A stretch of 64,000 nt of DNA from Glandiceps talaboti (GCF_964340395.1 NC_135553.1:19241001-19305000), one strand, 5' to 3'; counted from the first letter of the stretch, positions 1-18,600 are shown. Translations and numbers: made by a program. Notes: generated by a model from the letters alone, not told the origin.

Positions 1-105
1 GCTCAACAAAAACAGAACAAAACTTCCAAAATTCTGAGTAGCTTTAACCCCGAGAATAGAACTTTGTGAGGTCTTACAAATGTTGGGTTTTAATTATTAA
101 CCTAC

Positions 106-2994
<2,889 letters not shown>

Positions 2995-5900
2995 ATGACA
3001 ATGTCGAACCAAGATCTTATAGACTGTACTCATAATCCCACCATACCAAATGTCGGTGAACCGATTACAGGTAAGAAATATTCGATTCTCGGGTCCGTAA
3101 AGTCTTCGATATGAGTGACGAAAGTGTCAACATTGGGCACTGTGTGTTAGCGGACGTTCGAGGAAGCAGGAAGTGGGACATACAACATTATTTGTGTCTT
3201 TATTGTCTTTTGTTAGAAATTCTCGGAGAAAAGGAACTGTTAGAACCTATTTTATGAAACCTAAACATGAAGGTACCGGTAAAATGCACTGTTCTGATAT
3301 CAAAGGTCAGAATTTCCGTACAGGGTAGGGTATGAAAACCTTATCAGCCATCAAATGTGTCAGCTGACACTACAGTATTGATGCGGTTGTCACAATTTCG
3401 GAAGAAAAAAATAGACATTGTAATTCACTGAAAGCATTTGCACAACAATAGCGCTTTATCGATGAAATTGAGTATTGAGTACAAGCTGTGGACATCTGTT
3501 CATTCATGAACGAGAAGAGTAAGGCGAGCACCGTCTAGTTATTGTATCTGTCTGGCCAGTTTGAAGAAAAACTCGCGTGATAGTTCGTGGATATTTCATG
3601 AATTTGAACTCGAAGGTGAGGCTGTAGTGAGAGGCGATAATACATCAGCAATATGCATGACTCACTTATTTATAAAACTGATTTGAATAATTTTCTCTGG
3701 TTTATAAAATCGAGTAATGTAATTGTATGTAATTTAGTACGTTGAAGGACTGATGTGTATAACATGTACCAATGCAATATGACAAAAGGTTCCACTATTT
3801 GTCTACAAAGACAAAAAAAAGTCTTGAAAATTTAAGAAATGATGCAGTTTGTTTTCCCTTGGTTTTTGAATGGGATTTGAAGTGAGAGGTTTTTATATAG
3901 ATTGGAGTGGCTTTTTGTACTTTACTGGTTAATGCACTTTCACTGCATGATGCCAATTTAATAGACCATGCCATATGTATGTGACAGCCTTGAACAAACC
4001 CAATTAAATGGTTACCCATAAATTGATGTAGAAATGATCAGAAGTGCTCTTTGTGCCAGCACAGAACTAATGTCTGGCAAAATTCCCTGTAGTATAGGAA
4101 ACGTAGTAGGAGAAGGCAAGGATATTCAATACAAGCTGTTTGTCGATGTGCAGTGAAGCATATCAATGATAGAAGGCAGAACACCCAGGACTGGGATTAT
4201 GGTATTAGATGTGGCATTATCAAATTCTTACCTAGAGGGTGGTATGAAAATATTTTCACTTTCAAGTTTGTAATACAATTAAATGCAGTGTGCTATACTT
4301 TTAATGTAAACACATCACTGTAATTTGTTCATCAGACACTTCCTTAATTAATGACATAATAGATACAATCATTCTGAACTTGTGTTGGATGTTCATCTGT
4401 TCCGTAATTTGAATGAGGGAGATCAGATGCAAAATATGGTTTTATGTCGATACTGTACTTATGCAGTTATGACTGTTTGTCTCACGAACATGCATAGTTC
4501 CTGCATGCAACCTACATCTGTACATGCCACAGAAAGGAAGCATAAGGAGATTTTTTTTAGTTTAGTGATGTACAGTATGTATGTATGTATGTATGTATGT
4601 ATGTATGTATGTATGTATATATACAAAATGTACATGGGACAAATGTATAGGTTTGACAACCTTCTGTGTACAGAAATGGTTATGGTGTCACACTGTTTCA
4701 TTTTATTTTGCTAAAAAATTTAATTTCCCTCACCACACTTTATTTAACCAAATGTTTACCCGCTTCCAATAGTTTGCAGATATTTAGCAGAGGAAACAAG
4801 ACAAGCATTGAGGAGTATTCCTTGTCTATTTGTCTTCCTGAACACAGTATTTGGTTTCATATTTTGTTTGTGATATCAAAGCAGACATGATGGATATTTG
4901 GCAAAAGTGCATGCCATGATTCTGATTAATACAGTGGTAGTGTGTTTTTGCTAAGATTTGGGAACCCAGGTAACAGAATGGGGGAATAGTTTCCAATTCA
5001 TTGTACCATAATTTTGGTGGTGAACCCTGGTATTAAAAATGACTGGGGAACTCACATAGATTTTTCATACTAATACTTGCCCTTAACAAAAAATATTGAG
5101 TGTACAATACAGAGAAAGTAGGTGACAAAATGTTGTATGTGTAATTGTTCCTGGCCTTGCAAGTATGAATGGCTGGAATAATTGTAATATTAACTAATTG
5201 CATATATTGATTATGTTGCTTGGTGAGTATCAATTAGACTACTGTACGTGTAACTTTGTAAGTGTCATAGCATACAATAGCACTGACTACAATATGACAA
5301 TGTCTGCGTCATACTTGTGAATATTCAAGTCCTCCAGGCTCCAAATACGTGTATATTTTCTTAAATCATGAAATTACTCCTGTCAAGAATAACAAGTCAA
5401 CAAAAGGAGTTTACTGACTTAGTGTCAATCAAACAGAACTGTGACAGCTGTGCTGGTCATCACACATTGTAACACCAATATTTATCTTTTGGTGTAATTT
5501 TCTCTATCTAGATCTTACACCGGAAGAGAAGTCGTTACTTGTTGATATTCGCAGAAGAAAGGAGCAGCTTTTGAAAGAGATCCAGGTCAGTTTTGTGTGA
5601 CAAAATTACCCTTTTTATACAATGCAGAGGAGTATGTGATAGATAACTGTTTATTATTTTATGCAGGCTATCCCTCAGAGAGACATTTCTACAGGAAGCG
5701 TTTATTTACAAAATGTAACAGTGGTATTTCTTTACTGTGAAGTGATTAGATAAGTGATAACCAGAAGACCTCAAACTGTGTCTCAGCGAGACCATAGAGA
5801 TTATCAAATTCCAGTCACTTGTTTCAATTAATTAGGCAGACTGCAGACACAATGTTGGTGTGCTTTATGAGCAGATGGACAAGTTTATGTATGCAAATTG

Positions 5901-8530
5901 ATTGGTTTATTGCCACTGTCTGATGAGAGGCAATAAAAGGTGTTAACATGTGATGTATTTAGATTACAGTATACACAGATGTAGTTAAACATTCAATTTC
6001 TCTTATGGGAATAATAGATTATAATTTTTCATGTGTTTTGTGATACTGGTTGTTTATTGGGAGAGTTTATTGTTGAAATAAAACAGATGTGATTCAGCCA
6101 CACTGTATAAGGTTACAACAAAGGTTTTGATGGTGTACAGGTTTTACAATTTAGCCCTGCTTTATCAGTGTGAATGAACCCTGCAATATATTACTAGTAT
6201 TAGACCACATCGGCTGTCTAGTTTTAACACCCGCCCACTCCAAGTAAAAAAATCAGCTTTACTCAGTTTGTGACTGTAATATTACTTACAGGGTATGATT
6301 ATACTCGTACAAAGTACACATAGGTTTAGCTGTATTCAGTAATAATTGTAGGCATTTGTTGAGATTTTGAGGGGTTTTTCTTCTGTTTTGTGCTTTTTTT
6401 TGTTCCAATGTTTAACTGGAAGCACATACTACAATTACTGTAACGTTAGCAAGAAATATTCAGAGGTACCCCAATCCTGTCAAAATCGGCAAAAGTAGCA
6501 ACGCATGCAGCATTTTGAAACTGGTAATACATGTACGTTGACATCTCGCTCATGTTTTCAGCGTGATCTCGTCTGTGCGCGTAAATGTTACAGGAATTGT
6601 AGCGTTTGCTTCCAGTTAAACATTGGAACAAAAAAAGCACAAAACAGAAGACGAAAATACCCTCAAAATCACACTAATGTAGGATGTGTATTATTAGATT
6701 AAATATTACAAATTCAATGAGCTTTCAGGAGAGATGTAGGGTAGAGCTTACAACGAGGTGTACAAGCATACAACTGTATGTAATTTTTGCTCATTCTATA
6801 AGATACCTTTAATATTCTAATCACTTGCAACAGAACTCAAATGGGGTTCGTCAGGTGTAAATATACATGTAATATGTAAATGACCTTACATGATGTGGTA
6901 TACATGTACATGTGTACATACTAAAAGTGTAATGTCCAGGACTCATGAAAACCCTCATTGTGCCATCAGCTGTATTAAAATGGCTGTACGGATGAGTACT
7001 TGGTATTTACATTTGGATTTGGGATTTTTTAAATTCATAAAATGATTTTATCAGTGTGAAACATCATATGCTACTAAAGTCCTTGTTTGTAACTCAATAA
7101 ATTGCAAATGGTTAATAAATGTGTAAAATGTTATTGTATGTACAATGAAAAACTTATTACACATTTTTTTAGCTTTTTGCAATAGATTGAGTTCCAAACG
7201 TAAACACGGACTTGGCCTATGTTGTTTCACATTGATTTTCCAAATAGGAAGCCATAATAAAACTGTTTTCTATATCAAAAATCCCAAATAAATATCAAAT
7301 CCTCATCCATGTAGCCACTGTAACAATATGTATTTTTACAATAGTGCCTTTGAGAGCACATATCATTACTAACATTATGATATTCACCGTAGAAAAGTAT
7401 TTTTACCCAAGTAAAGGAGAGTATAAATTCAGCTTGTTCTGCTTCATGCAAATTCTCAGCGATAAAATGAAGACAAATCCCTTTTATAGTTGCTATGCCA
7501 ACATTTTACACCTACACACATGCATGGTTACAGGTTCATTAAATACAGGTTTTCTTGTCCACAGCAATTGAAAGATGAGATTTCTGATGTAACATCTGAA
7601 TTAGTGAAGATGGACGAAGGAGATGATGGGTAAGCATGTGCAATCAATCAATCAATCAATCATAAAATTGTCATAATCAATCAATCAATCAATCAATCAA
7701 CTAATCTTAGATTTATAAATTTATCTATTAATCCTCTTTCTCCTGCCACATACTTAGTTATGTACAACCAAAACAATTGTTCAAGTAGTCAATTCATATG
7801 TTTTGAAATGAGTAAAATTGAATAATTTGTGGTCATTAATTTACTAACACATCTGTTAGCTGCAATAATTGAAGCGTTTGTTGTGATGTTGAGGGTTTTT
7901 TCTTCTGTTTTGTGGTTTTTTTTTCATTCTGGTGTTTAACTGGAAACAGCCCAAATAGACAGAAGCGATTCAAATCTGAATTGAATCGCCAAGTAGGGTG
8001 GATTTTTCTGCTAAAGTATGCCTTACCTGCCAAAAAGTCAGACATTTCCCTAACTCTGATATTAATTATGGAGCCTCCAAGACCCAAGAAATGTTCAGAG
8101 GTACCCCAATCCCGCCAAAATCGGCAAAAGTAGCAACACGTGCAGCAATTTGAAGCTGGTAGTACGCTGACATCTTGCTCACATTTTCAGTGTGATCTCA
8201 TCTATTTGAGGTTGCCCAGCAGGAATTGTAGTGTTCATTTCCAGTTAAATATCGGAAAGTTAAAAAAAACACCCAAAAAACAGAAAAAGGTAACCCCAAA
8301 CTGAAACGAACGGTACAATTATTGCAGCTACTTATCTGTAATTGAGTACATTATGAATATACAGTGGTTTCTTGTAAACATGTTCGCAACGCTTGGTTTC
8401 GTTTCTTCATAAATTGGATAACTCCTATTTTTTTATTGCTTTCTATTGTAGCAGTCTCTCCAGTAAGACAGACAGTAATACAAAGAAGATGATAACTGGT
8501 ACCAGGAAGTTCAATATGGACCCTAAGAAG
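2995..8530 (+). CDS. CYTH: Cytohesin exons 1-4: N terminus and coiled coil
   Basis: Exon 1 encodes an unplaced 25-residue leader. Exon 2 begins with the family motif DLTPEEK and continues into the heptad-like helix IRRRKQELLVEIQ-type segment (here [12 protein letters not shown]), which in cytohesins dimerises and binds partners such as GRASP/CASP-type scaffolds. Exon 3 is acidic (MDEGDDG). Exon 4 ends with KFNMDPKK, the conserved entry to Sec7. Exon 4 has a TAG-CAG tandem acceptor (8449-8454), so the protein may carry or lack one serine at that junction. Confidence 0.93.
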
Positions 8531-11500
8531 GTATTTATTAGTCACATTTCTAATATGAAATATCAACAATTATAAAACTGGGTGGTGCCATAGATGTATT
8601 TGATTCTTGTTGATACAATGTAATTGTAGCATGAATGTTAAAGTGTAAAGAACCACCCCAGCTTTCAGCCTTAGAGTGGGCATAATGCATTGATAAACTT
8701 TGTTTGTCCACATCATTCTTATGAAATAATAATAATAATAATACATTATTTATCCCACGAGGGGAAATTTGGAAACTGTCAGTAGTTGAAAATTTAGAAT
8801 TAAAATACTACAAACATTACACGACAGACACAAACGTTACAAAGGATTGGTATGGTACAAGACAGTGATGGAAAATCATTACAGTGTATGTAAATGTATG
8901 CTAATTAGTCGCTATCTTTGAGAGGATTCCTGGAGATAATGTTGATGTTAATTTTATAAACATTTGTAGTGAAAAGAATAGATGATTAAGATAAAGTGTC
9001 TATATTAGTTGACATAATGTAACTATGTGGTGTATGGTGTTACCATATTTGTTGTAAGTTATGCTGCAGTGTTGGTGTTATGGTATTTATAGCAGTTTGT
9101 AACTAAGTTACTGGTAGGCTGAACTGTAATTGATAGCTTATCAACCTAGATGGCTGACATACATGTACACGTAATCGCTGAAATAAGAGAGATTCTGAAT
9201 CGTGGTTTACTCTGTCTTCATAATGCCACATTTATAATATTTGAGTTTCGTTTCATTCAATTTCAGTATTATACATTACGGAAACAATCTATGCACAAGT
9301 TTTCCATAATTGTTGTTTTTGTTACTAATACTTTAAAAACTGTGTATGCATATTACTGGGAATGACTGTCATGGCTTTAAAGATAATCAAAAATATGAAG
9401 ATAGATATTCAAAAATACAAATTGTAGACTTCACGTATCTGCAATCAAAATTGTCCACATGACATTGTGTTTGTGTTGAATGGTGAAGATTTACAGTGTT
9501 GTTGTGTTCACTGTTATGGCAAAAATCTATCTGAGTTCCCCAAGGTAAAATTTCCCCAGATATTTTATGTGGGTTCCCCACTCGTGATCATGTAGCTAAT
9601 TTTAAAAATAGTAGGTAAAGTTGGAAAAGTAGATGATAAAACCTACAAGGGAAACCCATGAATCTGTCCAGCAATGGATATATCATGGTTGAAACATAGA
9701 ATTTTTAAGCACAAAGTCCCGAAGAAGAAGCCGACAGAAAATTGTGGAGAAGTTGGTTGTTTTTGCTGGCCAGCAGCCCTAAGTTATTTCCATATATCTC
9801 TGATGTATGGAGATGTAAGTAAGTTTTACAAGGAACCCCCCACCTCCACCCTCACTTCTGTTACCAGCGTTGACAGACTTTAGCAAAAGCAGTAATTGAT
9901 CTAATTTTGGAATTGGTTATCTTTCTAGGGTATAGAGTATTTGATAGAGAATGGACTGTGCAAAGAAACTCCTGATGACGTGGCACAATTTCTGTACAAG
10001 GGTGAAGGCCTAAATAAGACTGCCATAGGTGACTACCTAGGTGAAAGGTATGTAGGGAAATCATACATAATAAAAATTAACTACTATTAAAAAAAAAAGA
10101 TCCAATTTCATTCAACTCAATATTACATTGAATTGAATTGAATTAAATTGAATTGAATTGAAATGTAGGCATTACAAAAATTGTTTAGTTTTTTATTATA
10201 ATTTAAGTGAAAGGTACTTGTATTAAAAGTGGCACACTTGTGCTCCTTTAAATTTAAATGTGAGAATTTATGTATGAAAATTAGTCCAAGTTCTACAGAT
10301 GAAATTTTGATTTTAGGTATGTGAATTACAGTCTATATCAATATGTACATGAATTGTCTTAAATTTAATTGTGAGAATTTATGTATGGAAATTAGTCCCC
10401 AGTTCTACAGATGGAATTTGATTTTTAGATCTAAGTGGATTTTCTAGTGGAATAACATTCTCAGTAGATGAATTGTCTTCTAACATTGCTATCATTTGGG
10501 AAATTCCTTTCCAGTTGTGTTATCACAAAGAATATTTTGTATGTTTTCTTAGTATTAAGACACTGGAAATTCCTGACATTGCTACGTAAACACTCAATCT
10601 GTAGAAAGAGCGGTGAAAGTATGCAAAATTTGAAATTTAAACTTACTGTTTTGAGAATGAAAGACAAAATAAAGGACCAGTGGGTCCTACACCTAAATGG
10701 TGTGGGGAATGTCTACTGTTGCTATGATAACATAATCCAGCATCATCTTTCAGTTGTCATGACAACAGTGTGTCTCCATAATGTATATGTATATGTATGT
10801 GAGTTATGTTGAGTGTGCTGGACAGCTGGACAGTGGTGTTGTGGATGTAACGTTTGTTTTATGCATTCCTGGATCGTATCTCAAGCTGATGCAGGTCACA
10901 AAGTGTATATTGTGTGTATTCTTTTGATATAATTACTGATTGCTGTATTGTTTGGCTCTCTACAGGAAAGACTTCAATATTGCAGTGCTTGAGGCCTTTG
11001 TAGGTGCACACGAGTTTGCAGACATGATCCTTGTGCAGGCTCTCAGGTAGGTGTGGTCATTGTGGCTACATATTCATAACCTGTAAAGTAACAGAGATGT
11101 CTGTGTTTGGTTTTCTGTACAATGAATCTTACTTTCATTTGGGTATCTTTCAAATTTGTATTATGATATTGATAACATGTGCAAATTAGGAACATGCAAT
11201 ATTACCTGTCTATGATCTCCTGCAAAATACATTTGTAACTGCAACAACAAAGACAATAGAACTGTGCATTAGGAGTAGTAAGTTAATAGGTAAGATAAAG
11301 TCTTCCTGTCTATGAAATGCAATACCATTGGAGATATGAACAAAAAACCCCGACAAAAACCAATAGCTAATGCCTTCAAAAAGAACTTTAAAAGACATAT
11401 CTATTCTCCAGAGCATTCTAACTGTACAGCGCCTCCGAAATCTACATTGTAGTGGAAAATGGCACTTTATAAATTCACTGATTGATTGATTGATTGATTT

Positions 11501-14500
11501 TAAAAGTAGTCGGTAAAATATGAAATGTAAGTGGTGATATCTACGAATGAAACCCATAAATCTACCCAACAACAGAAATAGAGTGATTGAAAAAAAAAGA
11601 ATTTTAAAACAAATTCCTGAGAAAGTAGTTGGCAAAACATTGTGCAGTAGCCCGTTGATTTTACCAGCTACCAGCCATTATCTACCTTTTGCTTGGACTT
11701 TAAAACCACAACAGATGTACACAAAGTGCACTTTACATTTTGTTTACTTACAGTCACAGTGGTATAGCCATACATTGAAAAAAAGATATGAGAAACACTG
11801 GAGGAAAGTAAACAAACAGACAAAGACATGTTTATCATCTAAAACCAACTGATAGACAAAATAAACAAACAAGTTATCACATTTTTGCCCAAATAGTGTG
11901 TAAAAACTTTCAACGTAACTGATATGGTGTAAATAGAATCACCAGATGTCCCTAGTTGTTCGCTACTGTTGCCATAACCTTTGATTGAGGGATTTTAGTG
12001 ACCGGCTGCTTGGAGTGTGGTAGCGCTTGTGTGTTTTGTTAAGGCTCCCCAGGGGTAAACAAACTAACAGGGATTCATTGAATACAAAGGTCACCAGTCT
12101 TTGAGTTGAGTTAGTACTCTCCTTCAGTTTGTAGACCAGGAAGGGTTTGTGATAGTCTATATATAAAGATGTGCCGTGATAGAGCGCCCTCACACATTGG
12201 CAAGAGGAGAAGGACGAGGCCAGACACAACGTATCTTAAAGTCTAGGTTTATGACTGGTGACATCTACTCCAAATTATTGTTAATGGCCAGAAAGATGAA
12301 CTTTTAACATTTATAAACTGAAATGGGTGTGTTTGAAGTCTGGTGATAGTTTTCATGCTATTTGTCGGTATTTACTGAGTCTAGAGGGTAACTTTCATAA
12401 ATCTAGAAGACACTTGAAAAATTTCATGAGTGCTCAACATCTCTGTTACAGTTAAAACAAACTGAGTTCACCAGAAGACTACATGTATATGTAACACATG
12501 CATTTCAGATCAAAAGTTGATCATTTAGCAAGTTTTTGTAAATGATAGGTACATGTAATTGATAGATAACAACACTTTCACTGCTGAAACACTATGATTT
12601 GTTATTTAGCAAAGTTTCAAAAACTTAACAAACATTCACAAAATTCTCTCTTCAATCGCAATCATGCTATGTTCAGCAGTAAACATGCTTTTATTTAGCA
12701 AGTAAAACAAGAACTTGAACTTGTCAAATGATCAACATTGATCAAACAAACTTGATAATCAAACATGTACGATTCAAATATCGTGTTTCTGTCCTGTTTC
12801 ATCACCAAAGAATATGAATTCTCAATAATCTACCCACAAGATGGAAAGAGTTGAACCATAATCAAGTAGCAGAACTTTCTTCATGATTATCAGCAGAAAA
12901 CTTTTGTCGTATGGCAAGCAAAATAACTATTTTGATTGTCGCTTTTGATTGACAGGCAATTCCTATGGAGTTTCCGACTGCCAGGTGAAGCACAGAAAAT
13001 AGATCGTATGATGGAAGCCTTTGCCAAGAGATACTGTATGAGTAATCCAGGTGTATTCACAACAACAGGTTTGTGCATTTCTCTTTCTCAAATATTCTAC
13101 ATTCTCTCATGACAAGAAAACTGGTATGACACGTTTTCCAAACACTTACATGTACACTCATAAACTGGAAACTGGTATGACATGTTTTCCAAAAGCTTTC
13201 ACTCATATAATTCATGCAAGCTCATCTGTAGGTTACTGTGTCAACATAGTTTGAAACATTCCACACAATTGATACATGTAATTAGTGAAAGCAAAACTGA
13301 AGCTTTCGTCCACACCTGTGGTCTTGTTGACCTGAGTGTAATTGGAAAACTGATGTGACATAATGTCCATACAGTAAGATGATGGCAGCAAGGGATTTAA
13401 ACTATTATTGATAAAATCCAGTGGAGAAGTACTTGTAGTTCAAAGACTCACACAGGAGGAGTCTATATACATGTATGATGTGCTTGGAATAATTAATCCA
13501 CTGAAACTAAGAAAGGCATTATGTGTCTGGCATAAGTCAACTGTGTATGACATCAGTTCTATAGTACACAACAAGAACATTATCTATAGACCTGTTGCCG
13601 GTTCCAAGATGCATTGCGCATCTCTCCATACAATGGCATGTATTGTGTAAGCGCTGAGGGGGTTGGAGGGGCTACTCGGGGATGGTTGTCACCTGACTGT
13701 ACCCTGGGTTCCCCTGTAAACTCCCTCTCTGTCATTGATGGTGTTTAGTCTTTGTTCTATAAAATCACTCATATTCAAAGAGGTCAACCTATCTTTTCAT
13801 CATTTCCTGATGAAAATGTTATTTCAAATGTAATAAAGACAAAACAAGATTAAATGTAACAACATAGGCAACGTCCTCTCACACAATGCATCTTGGAGCA
13901 GGAAAATTGATTATTCATTGTCATTGCATTCATTACTGGTCCATGTTGTCTGTTTCAGATACGTGCTATGTGTTATCCTTTGCTATCATTATGTTGAATA
14001 CCAGTCTGCACAATCCAAGTGTCCGAGATAAACCAACCATAGAACGGTTTATAAGTATGAACAGAGGTATCAATGATGGTGGTGATCTACCCAGAGAGCT
14101 CTTAGAGGTAGGTTTTACAATATCTAAATTTCCCAAGCCCAAAATTTGACTGTTTGAGTTTAACTAAAGTTGCATCTCCTGCAGTCATAAATGCAGTCAT
14201 AAATGTTCCTTTTACCAAACCCAGTATCTTACTACTAGAAAAGACAAGGGTGGGCAGCACAAATCGTGATATTGTGTATTGGCCTAGAGTTTTGTAAAGT
14301 AAAAATTTGAACATAGTATGTGGGCATTCAATACTTGGTTCCTGAAATTCTCATATGCAGACATTGTAGATTTGTCTAGATCACGACATGTGAATAAAGG
14401 GGGTGGAAGGTGGGGGTGGGGTGATTGCGATGTTCTGTGTGATCATACTTTCACAAGTGCAGCAAGTGAAAATTCAGTTGTAAACACCATAAGCACAAAT

Positions 14501-15610
14501 ACAAACACCCCCTTCCAGGTCCCAAGTACTGACACTGGCACTCACATGTCATGAGGTTCTGTCATATTCACATATTCCTATTTGGTGTATGCCTTTGATA
14601 GAGTTTATACGACAGCATAAAGAAAGAACCGTTCAAGATACCTGATGATGATGGTAATGATTTGACTCATACGTTCTTCAACCCTGACAAAGAGGGATGG
14701 TTATTGAAGCAAGGTCAGTAATTTATGTATCATCAAGTAGTCTTCAAATATTGGGATCAATACGCCATATTCCAGTTATCGGAAAAACAAAAGATTGTAA
14801 TAGTTTGGACACTAGGAGTGCTCTTTAGCTTTTGCAACATAATGGGGGTGGGGGGGGGGTACATATACAATTGTCAAACTTTGTAAACTCCTGTGAAAAA
14901 TGTTGTCGCAGAGTTACAACACTGAAGATAATGGTAGTCCAGTTCTTTTTCGGTATCGTTACGATTTACACCTCCACTCCAGACTAAGATAATGGTATCT
15001 GTTGTGATTATTTGGTTTTTGATGATTCAGTTTTTAGGAACATGCCGAGTTTTTTCAGTTACATATTATTGCAATACCATTCTAATTGCATCCCCAGTAA
15101 CAAATTTAACTCTCAAGAACATCTTTAGAAAATATATATTATGTACATGTAGACTATGATAACTGGAGTGTGGTGTATTCAGTTTGTGTACACATGGAGT
15201 TATGTTATTATCATCACCTCTGTGTCATACAATCCATTATGTAATTCACTCTGAGTACACAGTGTGAGTATGCAATCATCAAACTCAGTTGTCAATCAAG
15301 CTCTCCTGATAATACACTATATATGTACAAACACGTCATGTTTGGCCAATCAAAATGCATGTATTCGTTTCATAATTGATATTTCAAACATTCAAATATT
15401 TGTTCACCAACATTCAGCACCTGCAAAGTTGATTTCAAAGCTGTCAAGAATAGTTGTTATTTTGTTTAAAGAAAAAACTGTCTAATGTTATTGTTATATA
15501 TGTTTACATATATGTAGCACACACATCCCAAATCATAGCCTGTAAATGATGCAAGCTGTTAATGAAATTTGTTGAAAACACTATGTGATATTTGTTGCCT
15601 TGCTAGGTGA

Positions 15611-15659
<49 letters not shown>

Positions 15660-18600
15660 GGAATGTTCATGTAGTTCCGCTTGCAGACAGAGTGAGTTGG
15701 GACTCAGTTCTGACATTGTTCCATATACACCGTCATGTGAAAAGTTATGCAACAAACCTGAGCCTTACACCAGCACAGTGCTTGCATGCCAGTAACAAAA
15801 AAAAAATATCAGACCCAGCTGTCAAATATAACTATCATCTAATATTATAGATATCTTTGACGACAAAATTCCACGCTTGGATGACCAAGAATCTAGATTT
15901 TGGAACTAGTCATAATTTCAAATGTCAGTCCTTGCCTACGTAAGCGTACACCGCCATATTGGATGAACTGTTAAGTGTATGTAAGGAGGAACATTTCAAA
16001 TTATGGAAACAAATTTCTAATTTTGTGACTTTTGGTGATCCGAGTAGGGACTATAGTAGTAAAAGAGATGTCAAATGAGTAAATAGTTGAATAATTGTCC
16101 ATGTTTGACTGCTGGGGTCTGTGTTTGATATGAGGCAGTGCTAGGGTAGGTTTCGGTGTGTTACACAGAATTTCGCAGGTCGGAGAAGGAAAGTTGACAA
16201 TGTCAAAATCAAGTTCAAACTTTCTGTCTGTAGCAGGACTTGTTGGAATGATGCTATGTATTGCTGTTTGCATGATTTTCTTTTAAAAGTTGACAAGGAC
16301 CAGTGTAGTCAGAAACTATCTCTCATATACACTTAATGCATGTCTCGGTCTGGTTGTCCTCATTTTCAAAAAGATTAGAGTAAATATTACATCATATATA
16401 GGGAGGGGGTGGGGATGAGGGTGGGGGGTCTGAAGTTCTAAAGCAACAAAGAGCCATGTATGAAGATATTCAATGAATTCCACCAAATTTCATAGATATA
16501 AAAAATTTAAAGTTGTTATTGTAAGAACAGAATAGCAAATTTTCTTTTCCATTCTGTTTTGTATTTATTTTTTTTAACAACAAATTACACTAAATTAATA
16601 TAGCATTGTACTGCATGGGTCTTGAATAATGACTATATTATCGAATAATCAACTAACTAATGACAAATATAATTATACCCTGTAAACATGTAAATTCAAA
16701 ACATTTTATCCTCCCTCCAATAAATATCAAAATTGAAATGGTTTGGCATGAAATGTGGGTATTTAAAGCAGAATGATACCTTGTGGATTCACTATGTTTA
16801 ATAAACACTTGGATGTTACATTAGATAAAATGTGTTAGTTTCATTCACTTGCACTTATTAGTACGGCATTTGCGTTGATAGAACTTAGGCAGAAATGCTG
16901 TGTGAGCCTTGGAAGGGAACTGTCATTAAACATATTGTATTGTTATTGAATTACAGTAAGTTGTTGACAACATTTGCAATGGGAGTGGCCTAGTTAAATA
17001 AATTTTTTTAAAATGTGTGTTCGATAACCTGACCGACCCTAGTTTAAGTCTCCGACCCAAAACATTTTTTTTAAACACTTGAAAGAAAAAAATAAGAAGT
17101 TCTTTGTCTTCTTGATCATCATGCACGTCTGTTTTCTTTCACCCAGTGATGTCTGTACAATATTTCATCAAACTATCACAGAATGGGTATTCTGATTAAC
17201 ATTTTGTTTGGTTTTGGGTCGAAGCAATATTTTTCAAGAATAAGAACACTTAAAAATGATGAACTAAATATAAAATAAAATCCCGAAATACCTACCCTAT
17301 TTTTGTGAGGCCATGTTATCGGAAACACGTATATATTTTTTTCGCCTAACTTAAGTTCTGATCAAGCTAGCTGACTGAAAGTGAATGAAACCAATTCAGA
17401 GACTTTATCTAGTTTGATATCCAAATTTTTAAGAAATATAGGGAATTCTTCACAAGGTATTTTTTTTCACTTTTAATGGGTAATTGAAGTAAAAACTGAG
17501 TTGACATTAAAGTGGCCATATGGATGAGGATTGGGTATTTATTTTGGATTTTTAGTCCCCGCGGACGAAGTCCGGAACGGGGACTTATGGATTGGGTTCC
17601 GTCTGTCCGTCCGTCTGTCCGTCCGTCTGTCCGTCCGCAGCCGTTTCTTGGAGATGCCTGTACCGATTTTTTTCAAACTTGGTACAGGGGCAACATGCTA
17701 TGGCATACATATGCACGTCAATTTGTTTTATGATACGATCCAATATGGCCGCCTAGCAGCCATTTTGTTTGCGAATTTTCCCTGTCTAAAGCCATAACTC
17801 AGACATGCTCACACAGATCTCATTCAGAGTTGGTATTAGGACAGTGTTCTATGGCATATATGTGCATATTCATTGTTGTCATGATACGATCCAATATGGC
17901 CGCCTGGCAGCCATTTTGTTTGTGAATTTTCATGTCCAAAGCCATAACTTAGACATGCTTGAATAGATCTCATTTAAAGTTGGTATTAGGACAGTGTTCT
18001 ATGACATACATGTGCATATCCATTTTCATTGTGATACAATCCAATATGGCTGCCTGGCAGCCATTTTGTTTGCAAATTTTCCATGTCCAAAGCCATAACT
18101 CAGACATGCTTGAACAGATCTCATTCAAAGTTGGTATTAGGACAGTGTTCTATGACATACATGTGCATATCCATTTTCATTGTGATACGATCCAATATGG
18201 CTGCCTGGCAGCCATTTTGTTTGCAAATTTTCCATGTCCAAAGCCATAACTCAGACATGCTTGAACAGATCTCATTCAAAGTTGGTATTAGGACAGTGTT
18301 CTATGACATACATGTGCATATCCATTTTCGTCATGATACGATCCAATATGGCTGCCTGGCAGCCATTTTGTTTGCGAATTTTCCATGTCCAAAGCCATAA
18401 CTCAGACATGCTTGAACAGATCTCATTCAGAGTTGGTATTAGGACAGTGTTCTATGACATACATTTGCATATCCATTTTCATATTGATATGATCCCCCAT
18501 ACCCGAACAATCCTTTCTTGTTGTAGGCATGTTCCATGTCCGACAAGCAGACACAACATATCTAAGTCTGTTTGATTTAGGTTCACAACTGTTGTTGCGT

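Noticed and set aside
17512-18575. Plus-strand frames of 70-113 codons with repeated peptide
   Set aside because: They come from the 151-bp repeats and the CTGTCCGTCCGT tract of a transposable element; the frame shifts between copies.
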